17,050 nucleotides of DNA from Bermanella sp047628755. GTDB taxonomy: Bacteria; Pseudomonadota; Gammaproteobacteria; Pseudomonadales; Oceanobacteraceae. The position numbers and the translations under genes are program-made. The stretch spans positions 1-17,050 of the forward strand of contig JBLHVV010000065.1 in NCBI GenBank assembly GCA_047628755.1, read 5' to 3'. Shown here piece after piece: positions 6,611 through 13,478 of this stretch. Under the pieces are notes generated by a model that saw nothing but the letters and a program-made list of their open reading frames with translations, was not told the origin of the DNA and made no database searches. Each line of letters starts with the position of its first letter. Position 1 is the first letter of the stretch.

Positions 6611-8512
6611 TTAAACTTGCACTAACCATTGCTTTAGAATGTCTTTAAGAAGTGCTTTTTTATAGGGTTTGGCTAGAAAACCATTCATTCCAACCTTTTC
6701 ACATTGCGCCTGAACGTCGTAAAGTGCATTAGCTGTCATTGCTACAATATGAGTATCCGCATTTAATGAGCCCGATGCTCTAATGGCTTTAGTGGCTTCA
6801 AAACCATCAAGTACTGGCATTTGAAGATCCATCAATATAAGACCATACTTTTTCTTATTGGTCATGAATATAGCCTGCATGCCATCTTCAGCTAAGTCAC
6901 ACTCTAAACCAAATTCCGACAGCATTTTAATTGCAATTTTTTGATTCACTGCGTTATCTTCAACCATCAACACTTCACCAGTAAAGATCTCATTAGGCTG
7001 CTTTATATACTCCTCAGATACTATTAAACTATTTTTATGAGATGCATCCCAGGTAAACTGACAGATAAATCTAGAACCCTGATTGAAAGCACTCTGTACA
7101 ACAAGCTTACCATTCATTTTCTCTACCAATTGCTTAGATATTGCTAAGCCTAACCCAGTACCGCCAAATTCTCGGGATATAGAAGTATCTTCTTGCTGAA
7201 AAGCTTCAAAAATATGCTCCATATTTTGTTCGCTGATTCCTTTTCCTGTATCGCTAACAATAATCTCTAACATTACCTGTCCATTAATAAAGGATATATT
7301 CTCAACAGAAAGTGTTATGCACCCTTTTTGAGTAAATTTAACGGCATTACCGAGTAAATTTACTAATACTTGATGCAAGCGTTTTTCATCTGTTTTTACA
7401 GTTAGGTTTTCCAGTTTACCCAGATCAATTTTAAAATCTAATTGCTTACCTGCAACAATCGCTTTAAATCCATCGGTCACTCTTATCAAGCTTTCATGAA
7501 GTGGGATAAATCTACAATCGAGCTCTAGACTGCCTTGCTCTATTTTTGAAAAATCAAGGATGTCGTTTATTAGTCCTAGCAGATGGTCGCCAGATGACAG
7601 CGCAATTTCCACATATTCTAACTGCTCTTCACTCAACGTGGTTGATTGCATAAGCTGCAACATACCTAAAACGCCATTCATTGGCGTTCGAAGTTCATGA
7701 GTCATTATGGCTAGAAACTCACTTTTAGCCTGATTCGCCGCATCAGATGCTTCTCTTGCTTTAATTAGGCTGTCTACATAGTGCTGCTGAACCTGCTCTG
7801 ACTTTTCTAATGCGTCAGCCAGTAAGTTAATGCCGGCTTGTAATTGGCCAACCTCCCCAGTAGTAGATTTAGTAATTCTAGCGGTGTAATCCCCATGGGT
7901 CATATTATCTACCACTTCAGAAAGCTTACTAATAGGGCGGGCCAACTTTGCGCCACTCATCCATGCAAATAAACCACATATAAACAAGCTTACACTGACG
8001 ATTAATACAGCATGCAGGACAATTTCATTCTGTCGTTTTTTTATGAACTCTTCAGACAACCCAACTCTTACCTGACCTAATATCTTTTCTCTATTATTTT
8101 TAGTAAACCAATCCTCTTCGTCAGTTAAAATGTCATATTGAATTATGTCGGCTTGATACCACCGCAGCACGCCTTTATTAGTTGGATTATCTCCAGCAAA
8201 CAAACTTGCGTCACTTTCGCTATATAAAAGTCCACCAGCAATGTCTTCTATTTCTATAATCTGAACATCGTCATCATCTAAAAGCACACGAGCCAAAGGC
8301 GTTATGATGGATGGATTACCGGTTAGAACAAAGTAATCAGATGTAGCTGCCAACTGCACAGCGATTAACTGCCCTTTTTTATCTAGCTCTTCCTTAACAT
8401 CGAGTAAACGCGCATCAATGAAATAAACACTCAGGATAATTGAGATGACTAACGCAGGGCCGATCCCTAAAAGTAGTGTTCGGATGTATAAACTAGAAAT
8501 TCTATTTTTCAT
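6611..8512 (-). CDS. Hybrid sensor histidine kinase/response regulator
   Basis: 633 aa, inner membrane. TM1 at about 9-31, a periplasmic sensor region of roughly 130 residues (32-163), TM2 at about 166-187, HAMP (about 188-240), then a short linker helix. The HisKA domain has the phospho-accepting His in MTHELRTPMNG (H272). The ATPase domain has N389 (N box), DTGKG (421-425) and GGTGLGL (450-456). A C-terminal receiver (about 513-630) has the acidic pair EDN (518-520), phospho-accepting D562 in MDLQMP and K615 in AKPY. The architecture resembles BarA but lacks an Hpt domain, so a separate phosphotransfer protein or response regulator elsewhere is required. Its ATG overlaps the stop of the upstream binding-protein gene (ATGA, 8509-8512), which strongly suggests joint expression and that the binding protein feeds the sensor. 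No cognate output regulator lies nearby. Confidence 0.93.
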   Translation of the reverse strand: MKNRISSLYIRTLLLGIGPALVISIILSVYFIDARLLDVKEELDKKGQLIAVQLAATSDYFVLTGNPSIITPLARVLLDDDDVQIIEIEDIAGGLLYSESDASLFAGDNPTNKGVLRWYQADIIQYDILTDEEDWFTKNNREKILGQVRVGLSEEFIKKRQNEIVLHAVLIVSVSLFICGLFAWMSGAKLARPISKLSEVVDNMTHGDYTARITKSTTGEVGQLQAGINLLADALEKSEQVQQHYVDSLIKAREASDAANQAKSEFLAIMTHELRTPMNGVLGMLQLMQSTTLSEEQLEYVEIALSSGDHLLGLINDILDFSKIEQGSLELDCRFIPLHESLIRVTDGFKAIVAGKQLDFKIDLGKLENLTVKTDEKRLHQVLVNLLGNAVKFTQKGCITLSVENISFINGQVMLEIIVSDTGKGISEQNMEHIFEAFQQEDTSISREFGGTGLGLAISKQLVEKMNGKLVVQSAFNQGSRFICQFTWDASHKNSLIVSEEYIKQPNEIFTGEVLMVEDNAVNQKIAIKMLSEFGLECDLAEDGMQAIFMTNKKKYGLILMDLQMPVLDGFEATKAIRASGSLNADTHIVAMTANALYDVQAQCEKVGMNGFLAKPYKKALLKDILKQWLVQV

Positions 8513-9435
8513 TTGACTAACTCCCTAACTTTATTAGCAAGCGAGTCGGGATCTGCAATATTAATATTCAAAGAACGTGCGACCTGAGTATTTACTGCAA
8601 CATTAAAATTTTGATTATGGATAATTTCAGGCCAGGGCTCATTGGTAGATAAAAGCTGTGTAACTGATTGAAGTGTTTCTTTTACACCTGAGTAACTACT
8701 GGCTACAGCACCTGCCCTAACATAACCTTTATCGGGTCCTATTAAAGGCCTAGAAGCTCGGTACAAACGCATGAGAATGCTGCGAATAGTAGTTGCATTG
8801 TAAATAGCGGAGTCGTTCAGTCCTAGTACAGCATCCGAATCTTTAACTGCTTTTAAAGATGCCATATCCCAATTTAGTGGGTCATAAATGAACGCTGTAT
8901 TAACTTTTAAGTCAAACTTTTTTGCAAGCTCAGTTATTTCCAACAGGTTATTATCGGAGTTTTTTGAATGCAATACAGCAATGGACTTGATTTGAGGACT
9001 TAGCAGTTTAATCAGTGCTAATTGGTGTTCTAACTTAGGGCTGTTGTCGAGTAACGAGAATTGGGTATTTGGATATAGGTTTTCTAATTTAACTTTGGCT
9101 TCAGAACGGACAAATAATCCTAATATACGCGCTTTATTTGCCTTAGTTGATGACTTAATTCGACCAAGAACCACAGCCAGAGGTTTAGCCCCAAGTGCTA
9201 TCCATGTTTTAGTTGAATTTGATGATAGATCTTTAGGTAATTGATCTATGGTATATAATTGGAACGTAGAACTGGGGTTTAACTGATCCAGTGCAGCCTG
9301 AAATTGCATCGCTTGTTTATTATTATCTTCCACCAACAAGCCCACTGTTGATCCGATCGACTGACAAGAAATAAGTATTAAGACTAAAATAAACGTATAT
9401 TTTATATGCTGAATGATTGAGCTTTCCATGCCCAT
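8509..9435 (-). CDS. ABC-type periplasmic substrate-binding protein (PF04392-like), probable kinase partner
   Basis: 308 aa from the chosen start. After an N-terminal hydrophobic segment (about 13-24) the protein has the two-lobe pattern of the ABC_sub_bind (DUF534-like) family: VGLLVEDN near the front, LGAKPLAVVLGRI, LLSPQIKSIAVLHSKNS in the middle, and a DAVLGLNDSAIYN / RPLIGPDKGYVRAGAVAS pair in the second lobe. The segment LISC (C24) could be a lipobox, or cleavage may occur a few residues later; this is unresolved. A longer GTG start at 9462 is possible, but the ATG at 9435 has GGGAGG six bases upstream. There is no permease or ATPase gene beside it; instead it overlaps the sensor kinase start by four bases. 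This fits a sensory binding protein presenting a ligand to the kinase. The ligand is unknown. Confidence 0.8.
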   Translation of the reverse strand: MGMESSIIQHIKYTFILVLILISCQSIGSTVGLLVEDNNKQAMQFQAALDQLNPSSTFQLYTIDQLPKDLSSNSTKTWIALGAKPLAVVLGRIKSSTKANKARILGLFVRSEAKVKLENLYPNTQFSLLDNSPKLEHQLALIKLLSPQIKSIAVLHSKNSDNNLLEITELAKKFDLKVNTAFIYDPLNWDMASLKAVKDSDAVLGLNDSAIYNATTIRSILMRLYRASRPLIGPDKGYVRAGAVASSYSGVKETLQSVTQLLSTNEPWPEIIHNQNFNVAVNTQVARSLNINIADPDSLANKVRELVK

Positions 9436-9441
9436 TATTGG

Positions 9442-9447
9442 CCTCCC
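9442..9447 (-). promoter_or_regulatory. Strong ribosome binding site deciding the binding-protein start
   Basis: GGGAGG on the minus strand, six bases before the ATG at 9435. This selects that start over the in-frame GTG at 9462, which would place the site inside the coding region, and over the next ATG at 9429. Confidence 0.8.
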
Positions 9448-9493
9448 TTTTTTTCCTAACACGCTAGAATTTATTAGCTAATAATGATCTTAA

Positions 9494-9512
9494 ACTAATA
9501 GGCCTAATTAGT
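9494..9512. repeat. Palindrome at the end of the glutaredoxin-like gene
   Basis: ACTAAT and ATTAGT flank an AGGCCTA centre, a 19-base near-palindrome that spans the stop codon of the glutaredoxin-like gene and sits about 60 bases before the binding-protein start. No T-run follows on either strand, so it is not a standard terminator. It could be an operator or chance. Confidence 0.3.
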
Positions 9513-9875
9513 AGCGGTTAATTTCGGCTTCGGTGCAAATTTACTATCCAAATAACGCAGTATTTCATCATATTCTTGGACCCAATAGCTACCCGACTTA
9601 GATTCTACTCTTAGGCAAGGTACCTTTATTTTGCCGGTTCCGGTAAGAAGCTCTTTCTCATAGGCGTAGCAGCGTTTCAGGTTCTTGACTGTTACTGGTA
9701 TGTTCAGGTCTCTTATATAGTGCCTAACCCGCGTGCTCTTAACACAAGTAGAATGGTCGTAAAGGGTTATAGATTGAGCTAACCGATCGACTCGCTGCTG
9801 CTCTTTACTGCTGCGCTGAACCGGATGGGATATAATAGAGGAGCACGATGCCAGAATTTTCTGAAACCAAGACAT
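9504..9875 (-). CDS. Glutaredoxin-like / GST N-terminal domain protein (single CxxS site)
   Basis: 123 aa. Residues about 36-112 form a thioredoxin-fold domain: SITLYDHSTCVKS (active-site Cys at 44, CxxS rather than CxxC), the RVRHYIRDLNIPV helix-strand, KVPCLRV with the cis-Pro at 86, and a C-terminal WVQEYDEILRYL helix. This is the pattern of small glutaredoxin/GST N-terminal proteins of marine gammaproteobacteria. Those commonly have CPFC or CxxC, so the site here is monothiol, and the usual Cys-Pro-Phe is replaced. The first about 30 residues are poorly defined, with no clear membrane segment. The ATG at 9875 has no strong ribosome site. It lies 72 bases downstream of the small CxxC ORF on the same strand and 68 bases upstream of the binding-protein gene, so co-transcription is possible but unproven. 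A redox or glutathione-linked role is inferred from the fold. Confidence 0.75.
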   Translation of the reverse strand: MSWFQKILASCSSIISHPVQRSSKEQQRVDRLAQSITLYDHSTCVKSTRVRHYIRDLNIPVTVKNLKRCYAYEKELLTGTGKIKVPCLRVESKSGSYWVQEYDEILRYLDSKFAPKPKLTATN

Positions 9876-9947
9876 GAATTTATAACACCATAAAATTTGA
9901 ACGTATTCTACTGCGCTATTTTCGAAATATCCAACAAAGAAATTTTT

Positions 9948-10061
9948 TTATTGAAATAAAGCACTATTCAAAGCCGCCGTGCCTATTACACCCATACACA
10001 TGCAATATACCAATAGCCACCGAGCTTGAATACATTTTCGACAATATCTTCTTTTTTCCAT
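9948..10061 (-). CDS. 37-aa CxxC membrane microprotein
   Basis: A 37-codon ORF (ATG 10061, TAA 9948-9950). The product starts MEKRRYCRKCIQARW, with a basic N-terminus carrying a CxxC pair (C7, C10). A single hydrophobic segment follows at about 15-36 with a CMC pair (C20, C22). The start is unusually well supported for such a short frame: AAGGAG lies seven bases upstream and a perfect TATAAT box is 20 bases before the ATG. The likely topology is a basic, possibly metal-binding cytoplasmic end and one membrane helix. The family is not recognised. It sits between lepB and the glutaredoxin-like gene, all on the minus strand. It could be a membrane redox or zinc-knuckle microprotein; no function is assigned. 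Confidence 0.6.
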   Translation of the reverse strand: MEKRRYCRKCIQARWLLVYCMCMGVIGTAALNSALFQ

Positions 10062-10068
10062 AAGTTTT

Positions 10069-10086
10069 CTCCTTGGTACAATTATA
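10069..10086 (-). promoter_or_regulatory. -10 box and ribosome site of the CxxC microprotein
   Basis: Minus-strand TATAAT at 10081-10086 and AAGGAG at 10069-10074, seven bases before the ATG. The -35 region is poor: CTGACA occurs but about 21 bases upstream. This spacing would put the transcript start within or just before the ribosome site, so the leader would be very short or the true promoter lies further up. Confidence 0.4.
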
Positions 10087-10201
10087 GACTAGCTTTCGCA
10101 ATCAGGTTGTCAGCACAAAAGTATAAGGACTTAACTTAATATAAAACTATTTTTTAACGGTATAAAGACAGGGGTTTAGGATATATTGTATATAAGGTGA
10201 C

Positions 10202-10224
10202 TCCCAATGCACTATACATTGGGA
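10202..10224. terminator. Hairpin downstream of lepB, possible terminator without T-tract
   Basis: A perfect 8-bp inverted repeat, TCCCAATG (10202-10209) and CATTGGGA (10217-10224), with a seven-base loop, begins 20 bases after the lepB stop. Neither side has a run of T, so it is not a textbook intrinsic terminator. It may protect the 3' end of the lepB transcript or mark the end of the unit. Confidence 0.45.
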
Positions 10225-10244
10225 CTTTACCCTTAATAATATAG

Positions 10245-11051
10245 CTATTGGATTAAGGTGTTCCGCGAAAAACTTGGAATATCTGTCCAATCTTCCCAGT
10301 GCATCCAGACTGCAAATGCCTTACCTACGATATTTTCATCAGGGACAAATCCCCAGAAACGGCTATCACCACTGTTATCTCGGTTATCTCCCATCATAAA
10401 ATAATGTTTAGCGGGTACTATCCACTCTCCATCACCTCTGCTGGGGATCCCTTTATATTGCTGCATAGGAAATTGTTTGGCTTCGGGTGTGATTTCGTTA
10501 TATACCAACAATTTTGGAGCTCCTTTTGGGTAAGCTCCAATTAATTTATCTTCCACTAATACATTATTAATATATAACTTTTTACTACTGTACCTAATAT
10601 TATCGCCTGGTAGACCAATAACCCGCTTTATAAAATAGCGTGGATCATGTGGTGGTATAAATACCATTACATCGCCTCTTTTGGGGTCGTCTACTTGAAT
10701 AACCTTTGTACCCAAGACAGGAAGCCTAAAGCCATAAGAGAATTTATTAACCAAAATAAAATCACCCTTTATTAAGCCTGGCTCCATTGACCCCGAAGGA
10801 ATTTGGAAAGGCTCAACTAAAAATGATCTTAAAATTAACACAAGGGCAAGTACTGGAAAAAATCCTTTACTGTTTTCGATTAACCAGGGCTCTTTGGCTG
10901 CGTCTAAAATAGCCTGCTCTGATGAACTCCGCTGCTCTAGATCTTTAACAACGGCTAAACGACGTTTAGAAAAATATGTCAGATCCGCCAGCGAGATTAA
11001 ACCCGTAACAAAAACTGCAATAACTAAAATAAGTGGGAAATCTATATCCAT
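10245..11051 (-). CDS. lepB: Signal peptidase I
   Basis: 268 aa, inner membrane serine protease that removes signal peptides from exported preproteins. Hydrophobic segments at about 5-25 and 64-78 match the two-TM topology of the E. coli-type enzyme. Box B contains the nucleophile in IPSGSMEP (S88). Box D has the general base Lys in FIKRVIGLPGD (K142). Box E, GDNRDNSGDSRFWGFV, is at 221-236. All catalytic elements are present, though the protein is shorter than E. coli LepB (324 aa). It is separated from dgt by 94 bases on the same strand and has its own weak candidate promoter. The usual partners lepA upstream and rnc downstream are not here; downstream are the CxxC microprotein and a glutaredoxin-like gene. 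The Shine-Dalgarno sequence is weak (AGG about 13 bases upstream). Confidence 0.95.
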   Translation of the reverse strand: MDIDFPLILVIAVFVTGLISLADLTYFSKRRLAVVKDLEQRSSSEQAILDAAKEPWLIENSKGFFPVLALVLILRSFLVEPFQIPSGSMEPGLIKGDFILVNKFSYGFRLPVLGTKVIQVDDPKRGDVMVFIPPHDPRYFIKRVIGLPGDNIRYSSKKLYINNVLVEDKLIGAYPKGAPKLLVYNEITPEAKQFPMQQYKGIPSRGDGEWIVPAKHYFMMGDNRDNSGDSRFWGFVPDENIVGKAFAVWMHWEDWTDIPSFSRNTLIQ

Positions 11052-11068
11052 TTCAGAATCAAACCTAA

Positions 11069-11097
11069 TTATTATTTAAAAAAACACATTCTATCAA
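11069..11097 (-). promoter_or_regulatory. Candidate promoter of lepB
   Basis: Minus strand TTGATA (11092-11097), then 17 bases including a T-run, then TAATAA (11069-11074). The -35 is one base from consensus and the -10 is weak. The TTGATA forms half of the palindrome ATCAAGCTTGAT. The signal would allow lepB expression independent of pheA-dgt. Confidence 0.3.
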
Positions 11098-11145
11098 GCT
11101 TGATGATAATGTACGACTATTCTAAAGCGAACTCTCTAAACTGCT

Positions 11146-12468
11146 TTAATGCCGTAAGCCTCGAATTGCTTGCGCTAATTCAACCGCATAATCATCAGTC
11201 ATACCAGCAATATAATCCACAACCCGAAGGTATGCACGATACTTATTCCAATCTTTCTGCGGCGCATGTCGGCCTATTAATTCAAGTATCCGTTGAGCTT
11301 TATAGCTAGCTACCTGGCCATCTAGAACCTCATCAACAGCTGATAGAAATGATTCCAATAAACTGCCAAGTGTTGCGTATGCACCTATTTCTATTAATGC
11401 TTTTTTAGGCTCACGAAATATTTTATTTATTGCAATAGATTTAGCAGACTGAATGCATTTGGCTACTTTTTGATCGGACATGGAGATTAAATCTGATTTT
11501 AGCTCACCTCTTAAAAGCACCTGCTCGTTTTCCACGAACGTTTTAGCTACGCTGTTTACCATTATGTCGATAGCCTTGCCTCTTAAAATAGCTAATCGCC
11601 TTCTTGGAGGGTCTTCGTCAGTGGTTTCAGAATAATCTTTTGGAACATCGTCTCCAATTAAATCAAGCAGTAATTGCTCTACCTCTTTATATTCTAATAG
11701 GTTCATCTCTACGCCGTCTTCAAGGTCAATTATTGCGTAGCAGATGTCATCAGAGGCCTCCATTAAATATACTAACGGATGCCGACAATAACGGTTTTCA
11801 CCCTGTGGTATTAAACCTAGCTCTTGAGCGATGTTATGGAAAAACGCTTGCTCTGACTGATATACACCAAATTTCTCACCTTTTTCAGGATCTTGATAAT
11901 CACTTTGCCAAGGGTACTTTAAAAACGCTCCTAGAGTGGCATAAGTTAATCGCATACCACCATCAAATCGATGATATTCTAGTTGCGTCAAAATCCTTAA
12001 CCCTTGAGCATTGCCTTCGAATGTTTGCAAGTCACAGGTTTCTGCTGGTGATAAGCCCGTTAAAAAATGTTTATTTACTGGGTCTCGAAACCAGTTGCGA
12101 ATAGCATCTTCTCCAGTATGTCCAAATGGAGGATTACCTATGTCATGAGCCAAACAAGATGCCTGAACAATTGCGCCTAAATCGGCAGGGGAGATCTCCT
12201 CAGGTAATGTATCGGCTAGCATTTCACCTACTAGAGCTCCGAGGCTTCTACCAACGCAACTTACCTCTAAACTATGAGTCAACCGACTATGGATATGATC
12301 ATTCTCCCTTAACGGATGCACCTGGGTTTTACGCTCTAAACGCCTAAAACTGCTGGAGAAAACTACCCGATCATGATCCTTATGAAAAGGTGTCCGAGTG
12401 GACGATTCATGAGAGTCAGACACTCCAAATCTCTTACTGCTAAGCAAACGATTCCAATCCATTGTCAT
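11146..12468 (-). CDS. dgt: Deoxyguanosinetriphosphate triphosphohydrolase-like protein (HD family)
   Basis: 440 aa, soluble. Hydrolyses dGTP (and often other dNTPs) to the nucleoside and triphosphate, adjusting the dNTP pool. The N-terminal FSSSFRRLERKTQV and the metal-binding HD site are complete: H65 in SRLTHSLEV, H108-D109 in CLAHDIGNPPFGHTGEDAI, and the distal Asp in MEASDDICYAI (D240/D241). The C-terminus is helical and ends LAQAIRGLRH. The length fits the short dGTPase class rather than the 505-aa E. coli enzyme, and substrate specificity cannot be read from the sequence. The first ATG at 12468 has AAGGG seven bases upstream, preferred over the ATG two codons later. It follows pheA by 49 bases on the same strand and is probably co-transcribed with it. 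Confidence 0.92.
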   Translation of the reverse strand: MTMDWNRLLSSKRFGVSDSHESSTRTPFHKDHDRVVFSSSFRRLERKTQVHPLRENDHIHSRLTHSLEVSCVGRSLGALVGEMLADTLPEEISPADLGAIVQASCLAHDIGNPPFGHTGEDAIRNWFRDPVNKHFLTGLSPAETCDLQTFEGNAQGLRILTQLEYHRFDGGMRLTYATLGAFLKYPWQSDYQDPEKGEKFGVYQSEQAFFHNIAQELGLIPQGENRYCRHPLVYLMEASDDICYAIIDLEDGVEMNLLEYKEVEQLLLDLIGDDVPKDYSETTDEDPPRRRLAILRGKAIDIMVNSVAKTFVENEQVLLRGELKSDLISMSDQKVAKCIQSAKSIAINKIFREPKKALIEIGAYATLGSLLESFLSAVDEVLDGQVASYKAQRILELIGRHAPQKDWNKYRAYLRVVDYIAGMTDDYAVELAQAIRGLRH

Positions 12469-12517
12469 ACTGCGACCCTTAAATTTATTAACAGCAATAT
12501 TAATTTGCTCATGTGTT

Positions 12518-13348
12518 TCATAATAACTCTCTAAACGACTGAGCTTCGTAAGTGCCTAGCCAGCGAAAGTCAGAGGCATAAAACTGAAGCTCTTCAATAG
12601 CTAACTGCATAGTTTTTGAGTCTATATGGCCGGCAATATCTATATGGAATTGACTGCTGTTAAGCGTCTTACCGTCCATATAACTTTCAAGTTTAATTAA
12701 GTTAAGTCCATTAGTGGCAAAACCACCTAATGCTTTATAAAGCGCAGCTGGTATATTTTTTACTTTAAATAAAATAGACGTAATGTAGATTTTGTGTGCA
12801 TCGTAAATAATTGGTACGTCTTGCTTAGCCAACAACATGAATCGGGTGGTGTTGTTGTGGATATCTTCAAATTGGCGCTGCAGTATTGTCATCCCGTAAA
12901 GCTCTGCTGCCAGTTCAGAGGCAATAACCGACCCTGTTAAGTCTTTGGATTCTGACAATATCTTTGCCGCACCTGCCGTATCGAATTCGGCTCTTGAATC
13001 TAGGCCTAATTCTATGATTCTGTCGTGACACTGAGCCAAAGCCTGTGGATGAGACATGACCCATGTAGGCTTACTATTAGGTAGCGCCATAAGGCAATGA
13101 CTAACAGGCTGAAAATGCTCAGCAATAATACGTAATTTTGTTTTAGGTATTTGCCGATAAATTTCTTCTACTCTACCTGCAGTTGAGTTTTCAATGGGGA
13201 TCATGGCCAATTCGGCCTGGTTGTTCTCTACAGCCGCTATAGCTTGGAAGAAACTGTCGTATGCAATGGGAGTGGCATCGGGCTTTAAAACCGAACAAGC
13301 TAAGTGGCTATAAGCACCTAGCTGTCCTTGAAAGGCAATTTTTATCAT
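12518..13348 (-). CDS. pheA: Monofunctional prephenate dehydratase
   Basis: 276 aa, cytoplasmic. Converts prephenate to phenylpyruvate in phenylalanine synthesis. The dehydratase domain (about 1-175) opens with IAFQGQLGAYSH, has IPIENSTAGRV (50-60), MSHPQALAQC (98-107) and the catalytic NTTRF with T168-R169-F170. An ACT regulatory domain (about 188-265) follows, with NIPAALYKALGGFA and GLNLIKLESYM. The phenylalanine-binding ESRP motif of most PheA proteins reads ESYM here, a form I associate with alphaproteobacterial-type stand-alone enzymes. The N-terminal chorismate mutase domain, fused in the P-protein of most gammaproteobacteria, is absent: the ATG is followed directly by the dehydratase fold and the upstream DNA does not encode it. 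It is first gene of a probable pheA-dgt unit, divergent from the HD-GYP gene. Confidence 0.93.
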   Translation of the reverse strand: MIKIAFQGQLGAYSHLACSVLKPDATPIAYDSFFQAIAAVENNQAELAMIPIENSTAGRVEEIYRQIPKTKLRIIAEHFQPVSHCLMALPNSKPTWVMSHPQALAQCHDRIIELGLDSRAEFDTAGAAKILSESKDLTGSVIASELAAELYGMTILQRQFEDIHNNTTRFMLLAKQDVPIIYDAHKIYITSILFKVKNIPAALYKALGGFATNGLNLIKLESYMDGKTLNSSQFHIDIAGHIDSKTMQLAIEELQFYASDFRWLGTYEAQSFRELL

Positions 13349-13403
13349 GAATCCAACAGTAAAATTATTTATAACTCCATATTGGCCACATATAGCAAAT
13401 ATG

Positions 13404-13425
13404 TACAGACTTTCAATGATCTGTA
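13404..13425. repeat. Inverted repeat in the pheA/HD-GYP divergent region
   Basis: TACAGA (13404-13409) and TCTGTA (13420-13425) form a 6-bp inverted repeat with a ten-base spacer, centred about 65 bases from each start codon. Its placement between divergent genes fits an operator, but the arms are short and the regulator is unknown. Confidence 0.3.
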
Positions 13426-13448
13426 TTAGATAACTGCCAAGGCTTATC

Positions 13449-13465
13449 TATACTGTATTTATAAT
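13449..13465 (+). promoter_or_regulatory. Candidate -10 boxes of the HD-GYP gene
   Basis: TATACT at 13449-13454 and a perfect TATAAT at 13460-13465 precede the ATG at 13479. The first would start transcripts near 13461 and keep the AGG ribosome site (13470-13472) in the leader. The second would leave almost no leader, so the first is favoured. Neither has a good -35 at the usual distance. Confidence 0.3.
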
Positions 13466-13478
13466 ACACAGGTGATGT

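Noticed and set aside
8509..9462. Longer GTG start for the binding protein
   Set aside because: It would put the strong GGGAGG site inside the coding sequence and add a basic stretch before the signal segment.
11604..12104. Plus-strand frame of about 166 codons
   Set aside because: Lies antisense within dgt, which carries an intact HD motif; the plus-strand product shows no domain.
13453..13471. LexA-type SOS box (CTGT...ACAG) before the HD-GYP gene
   Set aside because: The gap between CTGT and ACAG is 11 bases, not the eight of the gammaproteobacterial LexA box.
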